Shown one piece after another: positions 25,735 through 38,075 of a DNA stretch of 64,000 nt. A program made the translations under genes and the position numbers. The stretch is from assembly GCA_039621445.1 (NCBI GenBank), contig CP154954.1:53479361-53543360 (forward strand). The letters are read 5' to 3'. The stretch comes from Euglena gracilis (Eukaryota > Euglenida > Euglenophyceae > Euglenales). Position 1 is the stretch's first letter. Each line of letters opens with the position of its first letter. The notes beneath the pieces are model-generated. The model did no database searches, was not told the origin of the DNA, and worked only from the letters and a program-made list of their open reading frames with translations.

Positions 25735-26192
25735 GCCCCCGCCCAGCCACCCCCGCCTTCCTCCGGCCCTCTTTCCGGCCGCCTTCTGGCCCCTCTGGTG
25801 TTGCATGGCTGCACCCTCTCTTGACCCAGCCCACCTCACCATCAACCAGTCATCACCCCTATCACCTGCACACATGCCAGGCCTCTCTCTGGCAGTCTGG
25901 CCTATTTGTATTATTTCAGTAACCCCGCTTGCCTACCCAAAACTACCCCCGCCCCAAGTGTTCCTCCTCCCCCCTCCGGGGGGGGAGTGGGTGCGAGCGT
26001 TCTTTCCTTGGTTTCTTGTTCACAGAAACTGGTGTTTTTTTTACGAAATTCGGTTCAGCTCGAAGGATATTCGCGAGGTCATCCCACCGCCCCCCGGTCT
26101 TCGTCCGGCCGGATGGCTCGGCTCCCCCACCCCGGTGTGCCCCTCGCCCCCCTCTTACCCCAGCCCTCCCCGCCGGCCGCCGGTCGCCGCGG
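25735..26192. other. Intergenic spacer between the membrane gene and USP
   Basis: This spacer of 458 bp lies between the TGA of the membrane protein gene and the proposed ATG of the pyrophosphorylase. It is C-rich with short poly-C and poly-G runs. No TATA box or other promoter motif can be supported, and no terminator signal is recognised. An in-frame reading of the first USP exon is open upstream of the ATG, so a slightly earlier start cannot be excluded. Confidence 0.5.
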
Positions 26193-29100
26193 ATGGCGGT
26201 GCTGCCCCCCGGGGCCTCCCCACGCCACGCGCAGCTCCACGCCGAGCTGCTCGCCCTCGCCCAGGGCCGGGCGGTCCACTGGGCCGCGGGCCGCCCTGGG
26301 GTTGGGTCCCCCGCCCACCCCCCCACTGGGTCGGCGGCCGGCCCTGCCGCGGATCAGGGACACCTCTTTGCCCACTGGCCGGAGGGGGCCGAGGCCGGGG
26401 CGGAGAAGCGGCGGTTCCTGGCGCAGGTGGAGGGGCTCGAGGCCAGCCTCCCCGGCGGCCTGCGCGGCTGCTCACGCCGGAACGAAACGGTGGTGAGGAG
26501 GGGAGGGGGGCAGGGTTTGATATAAGGAGGGCGTACATGGTTTAGGTGGGGGGTGTCCCCCCACCCCCCCCCCCACCTGCCAGGGGGTCCGGACCGACCC
26601 TGGGGGGGGGGTACCCGGGACCCCCCCCCAAAAAGGGTCAATTTTTTCCTCCGGCGCTTTGCGCCGAATTTTTTTTCGCATTTTTGGCAAATTTTTGCCC
26701 AAAAAGTGCCCAAAATGGCACTTTTGGTCGTTTTGGGGGGTCAAAAATTTTCGGTTCACCCGGACCGTGCCACAGGTGGGGGGGGTGTCCCCCCCACCCC
26801 CCCCCTCCTGGCCCGCAGGGGGGTCCGGACCTCCCCCCCACCTGTCCTTATATCGAACCCTGGAGAGGGGGCGTTGCCTTTTTTTGTGGCCGAAATCATC
26901 CGGTATGAGTCGATTTTTTTCCATTGCATTGGCATATATATGTACTAGTTTGTGTTGTGTGCATTCTTGGAAACGATTCCTGTGCGAGGTACAATTCCTG
27001 TGTAACCCCCCAAATATACCCCCAAATGCAGACCCCCCCCAAATATAAAACCCCCCTGTTGAATTTTCGCTTGAAATTCTTGAAATTTACTGAAATTTCG
27101 CCCAAATATTAAAACCCCCTCCAGGGCAACGCCGGCAGGCGCCGCGTGAGCACAGGGAAAAAAATCTCAATTATTTCATCTTTTGTGACAGTTTCAGTAC
27201 ATGGTTTTGACACATTTTTCCACAAAATGGTCATCGGTTGGAATTTTGACTAAAAATGATGAAGTTTGGGCGAAATGGAGGCAAGATTGCATACATGCTT
27301 TGGGTCGCGGAAGTTTGTTTTGCCAACCCAAATATGAACCCCCCGATTATAAAAACCCCCAGCGGGTCTTGAAATTCCCGTCCAAAAATCAGAATTTGAT
27401 ATTGGGGGGGGGGGTTGAGATAACGTTCTCTTGCATCAATGCCAGTTCCAAGTGCATGCCACCAAACTTGTATTAAATGAAGGAGGTGTCGCCCATAATT
27501 TCCCACGTTTCTGTTCCGGCGTGAAGACATTATGATTCAGCACTGGTGCTGCTGCGGGACAGCCGCGACGGAGTGAACCCGTTCGAGGACAGGGGCCACA
27601 CCCATGGGAAGTGGCCAGATATCATTTTTGGTTAACAACAGCTGATAAATTTTTAGGTGATTGTTGTTGATGATTGTTGGCGATGTCACCAGTGCTGTGT
27701 ACCGCTTTTGTTGCTCACCGTTGGTCCTACCCTGTTAATGTGAATGTTGCAGGAAAGACCATTGAACTTCAGGATGGTGGAATACATGTAGATAGATGGG
27801 ACCATTATGGTTTTGGGGGGGACTTCCCACCACCTACCAGAACGTCCGGACCCGGTCGTTTCGAGGGTTCGTTCGCCGTACCCCACGCCTCTTTTCTGCA
27901 CAGAAGGAACCCCCAACGGCCGGCAAAGGAGGCACCAGCTTTTATTTTCGTTGCGCTGCCCTGCCCCTCCCCCGCCCAGGTTTGCCACTCGGAGGCCCGC
28001 CCCACGCCATCACGCATGTCTGGTGCCCCCCCTTTCCCCTGACCCCCCCCCCGGGGCTTGGGGTTCGCTTCAAACCCGACGCCCCTCCCGCCGCCCGGGG
28101 CGGCCCCTGCCCCCGGGGTACACGCCCCGCGTGCCGGAGGGGGAGACGCTGCCGTTCGACGACGACGCCCGCTTCGAGGCAACGGAGGAGGCCGGCCTGG
28201 CGGAGTTCCGCTGGGCGGCCGTCGTCCTCGTCGCCGGGGGCCTCGGCCCAGCGGTTGCCTCGTTGCCTCCCCGGACGCTTTTGGAAGGTCCGGTTTGGGT
28301 TTGGAGGGGGGGGGGAGAGCCGTGGCCGGCAGGTCCAGCAACCTGCAGATGCAGGTTTTCCAGACCCGGGTCCAGCCGCGGTTCAGGGGTTTGGATTCGG
28401 GTTGGCTGGAGCATGGTTGTCAACCCCTGTGAGGGAGAGCGGCTGGGGTACTCCGGCATCAAGCTGGAGCTCCCGATCGACTTGGTGACGGGGGTGTCCG
28501 CCCAGAGGCTATTTCAACTTCGCTAGTTCAAGGTTGTTTGGCCTACAGGAGGGGGGGGGGGGCTCGGTCAGGGTGGAAATGGAATCCCTGAAACCCAATG
28601 GGTTGGGGTCGCAGTCGACTCCCCGGTCTCGTTTTCCTGTAAGCCTACCCAAATATGAAGCCCACCCCAGGGGGTTTGGTTTTGCCGCCGAATCCAAAAA
28701 CCCCCCGCCCCTAATATAAAGCCTGCCGAATATGCCATTCAGGAAAAAAGCAAAAAAAATTGGGTGTGTGAAAAGGTTTTTTTTTTCACCAGAAATTGTC
28801 TTTTTTTTAACCAAAATTGCACATTATTGGGGTGAATAGGTACACAACAAAAATTTTGTGTAAATTGGCGTTTGATCACAGTCGAAGGCCGAAGTTTGTA
28901 TGGGCACCCCAGACACCAGGGCTCTGCGGAAATCCCCAAACGAAAAACGAGGGGTTGGGGGGTTCCAACCCCTCCCACCAGGCCTTCTCGTACAGCCCTG
29001 GTGCCAAGGCCCCCCAGAAAAGCCGATCTCCCCCTTGTGTATTTGCAACACTGGAGTTAGGCCATTTGGGTGACTCCCCCCCTGGGGAATTCAATTGAAC

Positions 29101-32100
29101 CCCAAAGCGCCTCAAAAAAGCAAACACCCAGAGGCTTTTTTAGTCTTGGACCCCAGGGGGGGGGGGGTTCCTTTTTTGGCTTGTGGGTGCCCAGCGCCGA
29201 AGGCACCGGATTTTTTTTGTTTACCAACGCCGAATCCACCGAAAAAAAAATTGCATTTTCTTTGTCGTGCCTCTCGAACACCCCCCCCCCCCAAAAATAG
29301 GCCCCCCAGGGCCCCCCCCCCCAGGTGGGTGGTGGGTGGTGGGTGGCCCCCCCCTCCCCCGGTCTTTGAAAATAAAAAACCCTGCAAGCACCCCATGCCC
29401 CCCACCCCTCCCCAATGGATGGGTGGGCGTGTGCCGAATGCAAACACCCCAAAGGGTATTGTTTCTTATTTTTGGGGACAGTATTATCAGAGAAAAATCC
29501 TCTGCCTCTTATCTGGAGTATTATTGCCGCTGGCTGCAGGCAATCGAGGACCGGTTGCGACTGGTGGGCTACCGAGCTGTTGGGTCCATGGGCCTCAGAA
29601 ATTCCAGTTGGAATTTGGGTAAAATTTTCAACAAGAGACCCAACAAATGCCCCCCCACAAAATAAGACCCTTAGGATTTTCAGCAACCGAACCAGGATCT
29701 CATTTTGGGGGGAGGGGTTCAATTGTATTTTTTGCACGTTTTGACTTCCTGATTTTTGTGAAAAAGTTCAGGGGAATGCACAAAGAACTTAGATGGCCAA
29801 ACACGCATTTAAGGGTTTTTGCCGATTTGGGTGCAAGTGCTTGCGAGGGACACGACGTGTCCCTCTGCTTTCATTTTCGGTGTTTGAAACAACGGGTGTA
29901 CCTCGGACATGTTGCGAGCGCATGGTTGTGGTGTCTCGGGGTGTGAACCTCGAGAAGTGCGTCCAATTGACAAGTTTTGACACGTCAAAGAGACCGCCAC
30001 GGCTCGGGTTTGAAACCTCGGCCAGCGAAGGCAAAATTAAAAAAATTACTCGTGTCTCGGCCTTGAAACCCCGGCGGCTGAAGGCCAGGGGACAGCGGCA
30101 GAAGAGAGATCTTCGGTGGTCGGGTCGGGCGCATGTGCGCCGAAATGTGGACTGCCTGAGAAAAAGCTTTCACGTCCGAAAACGGCCGGTTTCGGTGTCC
30201 CCGCACCCGTGCAAGACGTGGGGTGTGCTGTGCAAGGTGCCGCTGGGTTGGAGCGTTGGGAGCTGCCGGTGCCGCGGGGCAGAGGGTGTGATGATGATGA
30301 GGGAGGTCATTTGGACATGCATCAGGTAGTGTGGCTGGTGGTGTGCTGCAGCGTTGGGCAACGCCGTGTTTACGTGCTGGTGGGAGGAGATGCTGGACCC
30401 TGCCACCTGTGCCCGACCTCGAGCAACTGGGGAACGACATTTTGCCACCGTGAGGGAAGTTTACAGGCTCGTCTGTAAAGAGCTGCGGCCCCTCCTTTGA
30501 AATCTTCAGTGCGATTCCACGCAGTGGTGTGCAGCGCCCTGTGTATTAGAGGTGGGCCGCCTGCGGGGTGCGCCTGCGTGCGTGCACAGTGCGTCCGTGT
30601 GTGCAGCGGCCCTTCGTGTTTTGGGAATGGAGACACCATCACCCTCGCTTCAACGTGCACTGTTTGTGGGGCGCGATGCTGCTTGTGCTGGGCCTAAAAC
30701 TCCGGGAAATGATGGCCGTTTTTGGAAGCGTTAAGCTTGTTTTCAAAGGAAATTTCATTGGTGAGTGCTCGTTTTTTGAATTTGGGTCCACGATGCCCTC
30801 TTTTTTGGCAGGTCTGATTTTGGCTTGTGTTCATCCGAAAATAATCCGGAAACCGGGTCTGTGGCGGGGGGTATTGCAGGGATCGCAAAATCAGACCTGC
30901 CGACTGCGGCACCAATTGTCAGCCATCACAATAAATCAGGCCCTTTTGGGTGCGTTTCGGAACTAAGAGAGCGGGACGTTTTCACCGTGCAGTTCAATGA
31001 GGGTTAACCCCGTTCAGCACGTTTTCAGACATGTGATTCTTTCCTCAGAGACCCCAAATTGGGCGCACATGCGCGCGACCCTGGCCACTGAAGACCCCTC
31101 TCCCGTGGCCAGTGTCAAGGTCTCAGCATCCCAGTGCTGTGCCTGGGGACAGTGGCAGCCTCCCTGCGTGGTGTCTGTTGGCAGGGGCTTCAAAATAGGG
31201 GCCACGCAGACTAAAAACTGAGGGATGACTAACGCGCGCACATGCGCACGACATTTGCGCTGAGCATCACGTCCCTGCCTGGGTTTTCATCCCAGGCCAC
31301 AGGGTCCCTCATCCAGCCTCAATCCGCGCGCAAGTGCGCACGGAGTGTGTACGTCCACAGGCGCAAGTGTGCGCGTTTCGGTACTGGGCGTGGTTCCCTC
31401 TGATTCGTTTGTTCGCGGTCTCCAACACGGGAGGTAGAGGTTTCTAGTTCCTGGCACCTGGTGTGTGTTCCTGTTCCTGTTTGTTCTAAAGCCACTGGGG
31501 GGTTAGTGGTGAGGACTGCATGTCACCCTTGGTTCTCTCAGTGTCGCTGCCAGTGCTGGGGCCTTCAGTGCCGGGGCACACGCCTCACTGGAGGAGTCGG
31601 ATTGCGCGCAGTTGCGCCCAAGCTTGCCGTAAAAGCGGGCGCAAATGCGCGCAATTGGGGGTCAAAAAGTGCGCAACTGCGCCCGAGAAGGGGGGGGTGT
31701 CTTTACGTGCGCAGGTGCGCGCAAAGTACCGCCAGTTCCGGAACGGCGGACAATTTTGGGTTTCTTTGGAGAAATCCTTAAGTGCATGTTTGGCCATCTA
31801 AGAAGAAATTGTTTTTCTACCAAAATGTCTGTCCAGACATCTCGAAGTCGCATACTCCGCATTCTGGGACCAATTCGCAGTTGAGTATCACTCATGCAAC
31901 TGCCAAATCAACCGTTCCATTTTGCAGGATGGCATCTATATTGTTTTGGAGTGTTATTTCTATCCGTTTTTTTTGGAATTTCTTTAAAAAGTTGTTCAAT
32001 GCATTACTTTGCTGATGCTTTTATACCTTTTAGTGAAAAAAAATGCATAAGAGGTCATGTCGCATCACGAGAATTTTCGCAGAAGAAGTGTTGGGTAACC

Positions 32101-34272
32101 ATAGGAGGAGGCTTGATTACGAACGTTTGTGCTGGAGCCTCCTCTCTTTCGAACGCTTTTCAGCCCCCCTCTAGCAGGGTGGAGCTTAATAAGCCTCGAA
32201 CGACCTTGAACGACGTTTTAAGAAAGCTCCAGAGCTTCCTCCAACGTGCATGCATGCCGGTGGTTTGGGGCAGTCGCCAACAAAATGACATGGGCAACAA
32301 AAGGGAGTTGCACAGGCATGGCACACGTGTGTGTGCGCATATGTCAGACCGGTTCGCCACTGCCCCCCGCCTTGTCCTCCGCGGTTGGCCACCAGATGGG
32401 GCTACCGCCCGGGGCCATCCCTTTCGTCATCATGACCTCCGACGACACCCACGCCAAGACCCTCGCCCTGCTGGAGGCCCAGCGGCACTTCGACCCTGTG
32501 CCGGGCTCAACACCCCCCCCCCCCACTCCATTAGGACAACCGACCTCCGGCGGCGCCATGGCGTCGTGGCTGCCGCGGACGACTGGCATCGTTGACACTG
32601 CAAACTGCAAACTGCCCTCACTTTGGACCGCCTGACAAGCAGTGCGGGGGTTGCCAGGGGTCCTGCGTGTATTCATTCATTGTTGTCTTGCCATCTGATC
32701 CCTCATTTGTTTGGGATCCAAATGATTCTGCGCCGCCACTGATCATGTGGAGCCTTGAGATTCATAAATTCCCCATCCACGTCGAAAATGAACAAATTTA
32801 TGATTTTAAACAAACGACCAATATCTGAGTGTTTTGTTCCGTCAAATTGTTTGGACATCCTGTTTCGGAGAGTTGTAGGTGTTCAAAGGCCCCTTCCCGC
32901 CCCCACGCCGCCCAAGTTCGGGGTCAAGGTTGCGCTCAATCAGGTTCTTTGCCTTCCGGAACACTCGCCCCCGTGGCCAGCCCGGCACGGCGTTGGACTG
33001 CCGGAGGGGCAGCTGACGCTCGTGAAGCAGGAGGCGGTGCCCGCCTTGGGTGACAACGCCGCTCATTTCGTGCTGTGCGACGACGACCCGTACCGCCTCC
33101 TGCAGGGGGCTCGCCCGGTTCACCAAAAGAATGCCACCTCCAGTTGCGTGGCCAGTGCCTCTGATTCCCGGAAAAGCGCTTTTTCGCAATAGTCTTGACC
33201 AATCCCTCCTCGGCTGTCACCTCCCTGTTGCCGGCAGTCCCCCACCCCCAACCAAGCCCCAGGGCCACGGCGTGGTGCACACGCTGCTGCAGCCACCCCG
33301 CCTCGCCTTCACCGTTGCCTTTTGCCTGTGTGCTCTGTTTTGAATTCATTGCGTCGGACCCTCTTTTCCCCTCATCTGTCTCTTTGTGGGCCAGCGGGGG
33401 GGGGGGGGGCACCACAGGGACCACTCACGAGTCCAATTCTGAGCACAATTCTGAGCCATCCCGTACATGAGCAGCCCCTCCCTGTGTGCGTCCCGGACCT
33501 CCCCCCTGGACTAGCGACAATTTGAAGGGGGGTCTTCCACCACCGGGTGGCGCGGCGGGGGTGCCCCCACCAGGCGGGCCTCGTGGCGCGGTGGCGGGCG
33601 GCCGGCAAGCGGTGGGTGACGTTCCTGCAGGACACCAACACCCCCGGCCAGGGGCCCGGGGTGTTAGTTCATGTCTCACCGGTGTGGAGCCCCCCGGGGT
33701 GGGTGGGTTTTCGAGAGCGGGTGGGTGGGTTGGGGCTGCTGGACCCCCTCCGGGGTTTTGGGTGGGTATTCAGGTGGGTGCAATTTCGAAGAAGAAAAAA
33801 GTGGGTGGAGGTTTGTGTCTGGGAAAAGTGCCCCCCCGGGGGGGGGGTCAGTCAGTCAATCCGTGGCCCGGGGATTGCGGACTGCGTTGGGGAGCTGGCT
33901 CGGACGTCTGTGAAAGCGCAGCTGGGATGCTGTGGTCCCAGTGTCCCCATGATGGGGCAGGTCATGGGTTGGCTGGGCCCCGTCCCCTGGGCCCAACTTC
34001 CGGACCCTCATCCCCAGCCTCGGGGTCAGCGCCGCCCGGGGCCTCGCCGTCAACTCCGTCGCAACGGCGTTCCGCCCGGGAGAGGCCATCGGCGCCATCT
34101 GCCGCCTCGACCACCCGACGAAGCCGCCCCTGGGCAGGGCCCCCACCGCCAGCAGGCTTGTTTTGTGTCTCAGGGACCCCCCAGGACTCATATTCATGTT
34201 GAGCACACCCATCCGCCAGTCCACAATCCACCGTCTACACCACACACGCGCTCACACGTGCGCACGCACGCG

Positions 34273-34303
<31 letters not shown>

Positions 34304-37216
34304 CTAACCGCCCCCCCTGAATAGTGCCCCCCCCCCGCCCCGCGAATAGAAGCCCCCCCCCTCGGTTTTTGACCAACGTTCCGAATCATGCCCCCCCCCC
34401 CAAATAGAAGCCTCTCCCCATGGATTGCGTGTCAGTTGGGACGGCAAGGCAGGGGTTGAAGGCTGCAGCCATTGCTGCTTTGAACCTCAACAGTCCTTTG
34501 GCATCTTCAGCCATTGGTTCAATGAGGGTTGGGTCAGTTTACGTTTAGGGGCGACAGAGGGTGTAGAGGAAGCACTCTCCTCTGCACCCTGGCAGTAATT
34601 CCGGAAGCAACAGCAAGGCGTCATCCAACCCAATTTCTTCAGACTGCTCCATTGCCACGACCGCGTCCTCATCGGACGCATCCGAAGAAGCATCGGAAGC
34701 ATCCAATGCATCCACAAGTGTAACATTTTGCAGCAGATTTGACATGGCTGGAGAAAGGACATATGGACCCACGAAGAAACTTGTTGGATAGTGCTCGGAC
34801 CCCTTGGTTTCAAACCATTTTTCCGAATAGTGATCCCTCCCCCCAAATAGAAGCCCCCCCTCCCCGGTTTTCAACCAGTTTTCCGAATAGTAGCCCCCCG
34901 GGGCTTCTATTCGGGGGGGGGGGGGTTATGCATTCATGCACATGCACACAGGCGCCCGCTCGTGCCTGGATGAGCCCTGAGACGGACCATCAACGTGGAG
35001 TACAACCAGTTCGGTCCCCTCCTAGCGGCGGCCGGCAAGGCCGACGTCCCCGGCCCCGACGGCTTCTCTTTATACCCCGCCCAGCCCCCGTGCGGCGGCA
35101 TTCTGGTGGGAGTGCCTCAACGACGTTCTGTTCCAATTGTTCCCCCGCCCCTTTTGACAACGACTTTCAACCTCACAGCCCAGCGTGGCGGGGAGCTGTG
35201 GCCGGCAACGTCAATCTCCTGATCTTTGCCCTTGAGCCTTACGCGGAGGTACTGAACGCCAGCGGAGGGCAGGTGCCTGGCAGGTGTGGCGCTCGCTGTG
35301 TTGCAGCTGCTGGTCTCGGGTTTCATGCACAATCGCAATGCGGGTGTCTTGCAAACAAGGTTTTCTCATGCTTTGAATTGGTTTCTGAATCAATGACTGG
35401 AGGTTGGCTGACTCAGCTGGTAACATGACGCTTTTTCCGTGTGTGTGGACGGTGCAGGTGGACCATGCAGGCTTTTGTCTTGCTGGGGCTGCCGAGCCAA
35501 TGGGTGCCTCCCATCATTCCTTGTGGCAGTCCCACCTCGGGTCGTCCCCTCGCCTGGTATGTGCCACATGTGACCGCCATACCAGCGCTAATTTCGTCAA
35601 CCCCAAATACGCGGACGAGGCTCGGAATGTGTTCAAGAAGCCCACGAGGCTGGAGTGCATGATGCAAGCCCATTGCATTGTTTGCCCCCTCAATCAACCC
35701 CCCCCCCTAAATTCCGGATTCGGATTTAGGTTTGACAAAAAATTTTGTGCGGACATAGTCCGCTTTTCCCTTCACAAGTCCACCGACTTGTGCGATTGTA
35801 TGAGATTGGGATCAGGAAGCGCAAACCATATAGCTTTGCCATGATAAGGTTTGGGGAGTGGGGCTCTCGGCTGGCGGCCAAACAGTGCGACGCTGCAGAC
35901 CTCCCCCGGCTGCTGCCGCCGCACTGCGCCGTGGGCTTCACCCGCTTCGACGTCCGGGCGTTGAGCATGTCGCCAGGGCCACCGTTGGGGCCGCCCTGGC
36001 GACATGCGACATTGGCCTTGGCCCCGCCCCTTGTTGGGACCTCTTGCCCCGGAGACGCTCTTTCAGAGCGGTTGACGTGCAACCACCCTGACGACCACTG
36101 CCAGCGGTGCCCCTGCCGCCGCCGTGCAAGAACAGCACAGCGGACGGCCTCGCGAAGCAGGCGGCGGGGCTGTTCCCCGACACCGCCGCCTTCGCGGAGC
36201 ACCACTCGTACCGGCTGCAGGCGATGTACCTGCGGCGCGTCGGGGTGCACGTGGAGGCCCTCCCCGAGGCTCCGACATTTGCCGGCATACCCGGGCTGTG
36301 AGGGAGCACCGCCCCTCCCCCCGTGTCAACAGTTGGCCAGTTGATGGTCCTAGAACACAGACGGAGGGTGCCACTCGCGTTTTCGGCGATCTTGTGGGTC
36401 TTGTTTGAGCTGCAAGGCTGACCATCTCCATCCATTTTCTGCCACAGGGGCAGTCGAACATGAAAAAGCCGTAAGAGCTGCCGCAAAGATACATGACCCG
36501 GGGTCAGTTTTTGTTTTCTTTTCTGGGCCCTTCTCTCCGCCCCCGAGGGGCCCGGCCACATCCGTCGCGCCAGACCCCCACATCTCCCTGCTGCCCAGCT
36601 TCGCCGTCACGCGCGCCGAGATGCGGCGGCGCTTCAAGGCCGGCCCCCACCGCACCCAGGCGGGTGGCAGGCTGTCTCTCGGGCCGATGGCCGGCCAATG
36701 TCCCTCCCACTCCACCCATGTTGATCCCCCGGATTCCCAGTGCCCTCCAATGCAGCAAAGGACCGACTTCTGCGGCGTTCAGCGAGGACCAGCCGTGTAT
36801 TCGCACAGCGGGGGGGGGGGGGCAGGGAGTCGCTTTGTTTCGGTGTGGGCTTGCTTGGAAGGTACTGCTCGACCCCCCCCCAGGCGACCCACCCCTGTCC
36901 CCCAGGCGTGTTTGGCCACCCGTGCCCGCCTGCCCCCATCTCGGCCTCCTCCACGCTGGTGCTGGAGGGGGACGTGGAGGTGGAGTGGCTGGAGCTGGAC
37001 GGGGCACTGGTGGTCCGCGCCGCCCCGGGGGCCGCGGTGCGGGTGGCGGCGCTGGCGGTCCGCAACGCCGGCTGGCGGTTCGTCCCCCTCGAGGAGCCGG
37101 AGGCCGCGGCGGCGCCGGAGCACCTCCGCATCCGCGGCTACGGCCTGCGGCGGGAGGGGGAGCGGCGGCTGTGTTTCCCGGAGCCCGGGCAGTACGTGGT
37201 GGACGAGCCGGGGTGA
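26193..37216 (+). CDS. USP: UDP-sugar pyrophosphorylase, about 18 exons
   Basis: Makes UDP-sugars from UTP and several sugar 1-phosphates, reversibly; cytosolic in plants (family knowledge). Residues align end to end with plant USP: GHLFAHWP and PGGL near the N-terminus; NPFEG with GYTPRVPEGE; the nucleotide-binding loop VLVAGGLGERLGYSGIK; IPFVIMTSDDTHAKTL; TLVKQEAVP; KPQGHGVVHTLL; VTFLQDTN; SLGVSAARGLAVNS; INVEYNQFGPLL; PGNVNLLIFALEPY; FVNPKYADEARNVF; TRLECMMQ; and the C-terminal beta-helix HLRIRGYGLRREGE before TGA. Exons: 26193-26258, 26352-26469, 27529-27586, 28115-28245, 28435-28499, 29510-29556, 32401-32494, 32995-33102, 33248-33290, 33569-33645, 33995-34131, 34985-35078, 35204-35277, 35592-35667, 35898 to about 35969, about 36119-36300, about 36545-36653, 36938-37216. 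The sum, about 609 codons, is the usual length. The exon 16/17 junction is unresolved. Confidence 0.93.
26259..26351 (+). other. USP intron 1, nonconventional
   Basis: Shortest clear example of the intron rule. The intron starts GCC then CAGGGCCGGGC, and ends GCCGGCCCTG then CCGCG; the two ends are inverted complements. Removal joins a phase-0 exon ending ELLAL to DQGHLF, matching plant USP in length and register. A GT-AG reading (26,301-26,357) would leave about 14 extra residues before GHLFAHW that homologues lack. Confidence 0.85.
26511..26862. mobile_element. MITE-like element, CAGGGTTYGATATAAGGA TIRs (copy 1)
   Basis: Lies in USP intron 2. Left end CAGGGTTTGATATAAGGA; the right end is its inverted complement with one change (TCCTTATATCGAACCCTG). 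Flanks are GAGGGGGG (26,503-26,510) and GAGAGGGG (26,863-26,870), a 7-of-8 match to an 8-bp target duplication, though both are low-complexity. The interior is G/C-tract DNA around a CCGGCGCTTTGCGCCG hairpin at about 26,652-26,669. It matches the copy at 52,085-52,372 over its whole length. No coding capacity. Confidence 0.85.
26995..27410. repeat. C-tract DNA with AAATATAAAACCCCCC motifs inside USP intron 2
   Basis: Repeated short motifs of the form AAATATxAAxCCCCC occur at about 27,010-27,055, 27,100-27,120 and 27,328-27,360, with a G-run counterpart near 27,402-27,414. Similar motifs occur at 28,646-28,725 in intron 5. These look like degenerate inverted-repeat insertions but no clean termini or target duplications can be set. 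Confidence 0.4.
34306..34932. repeat. AATAGAAGCCCCC inverted-repeat element in USP intron 11
   Basis: The left side has GAATAGTGCCCC and GCGAATAGAAGCCCC near 34,319-34,360. The right side ends with GAATAGTAGCCCCCC followed by its complement GGGGCTTCTATTCGGGG at 34,885-34,915. Internal copies lie at 34,383-34,412 and 34,822-34,860. Long poly-C runs face poly-G runs, so the whole stretch could fold back. A related element lies at 44,990-45,375. A (CA)n tract adjoins it at 34,279-34,304. Confidence 0.6.
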
Positions 37217-37862
37217 GCTGTGGTTGCGCGGGCAACATTGATGTGTCTGTGTCCTGTGCATTTCCCTCTGGCCCACTTAGACATGGGTCCATTTCTTCCT
37301 TCCTTCATACATTTTCTGTCTCTTTTTTACGGATACCCACCTGCAAAATGCCTGGCTTTCATTTTGGCTTTTTCTTTTGCTGCGTTGCCAAGTACAAACC
37401 TTGTCCAGAAACTAAACAGGACCTTTTCATGATGCAAAATGTTTCCGAGAAATCGTTTCGGAGTAGTTTTCATTGAATTATTTTTGATGCAACTGGTGAA
37501 ACCCAGAAGAAAAGTCTATTGGATGCTTATGTTTTCTTTCATATCCCAGAACACCATATTGTTTCCGGTTCTCAGACACAGGGCAGGGATGTACTGCTTT
37601 GAGAAAATTGTTTGTCAGGGGAGGTACCCATCGGACAGCAACAGAATGATATTTTTGGTGCACAGAAGGCTTGAGAAGCGGCCGATGCCCAAGGGAGACA
37701 GACAGCCTCTCTGTCGCTAGGGCTTGGCTTCGTTTGCTGCTCTCCCTCACAGCGTATGTTCCATGCGCCTCGATGTAGCCCGACGTCTGCTTTGCTGCCT
37801 TGTGCTGCTCTTTCCTCTCCTGCCTGTAGCAAATGGTGTGCACTCGTACCCGCGTGCACGCA

Positions 37863-37967
37863 TGTGTGTTGTATTGTGTTGTGTTGTGTTGTGTTGTGTT
37901 GTGTTGTGCTGTGCTGTGCTGTGCTGTGTTGTGTTGTGTGTGTTTGTGTGTGTCTATGTGGGTGTGG

Positions 37968-38000
<33 letters not shown>

Positions 38001-38075
38001 CGCGTGTGTGTGTGTGTGTGTGTGTTGTGGGGTGGTTGGGTGGGTGGTTGGGTGGGTGGGTGAGTGGGCAGGTGG
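37863..38075 (+). repeat. TGTGT pentamer, (TG)n and GGGT microsatellite
   Basis: Tandem TGTGT-type pentamers (37,866-37,945) pass into TG dinucleotides with a central CGCGCGCG block (37,970-38,028), then TGGGTGGG repeats to about 38,075. The open frames through it are artefacts of the repeat. Confidence 0.9.

Noticed and set aside
26301-26357. Conventional 57-bp GT-AG intron in the first USP exon
   Set aside because: It keeps the frame but leaves about 14 residues absent from homologues; the CAG...CTG intron 26,259-26,351 gives an exact-length match and paired ends.
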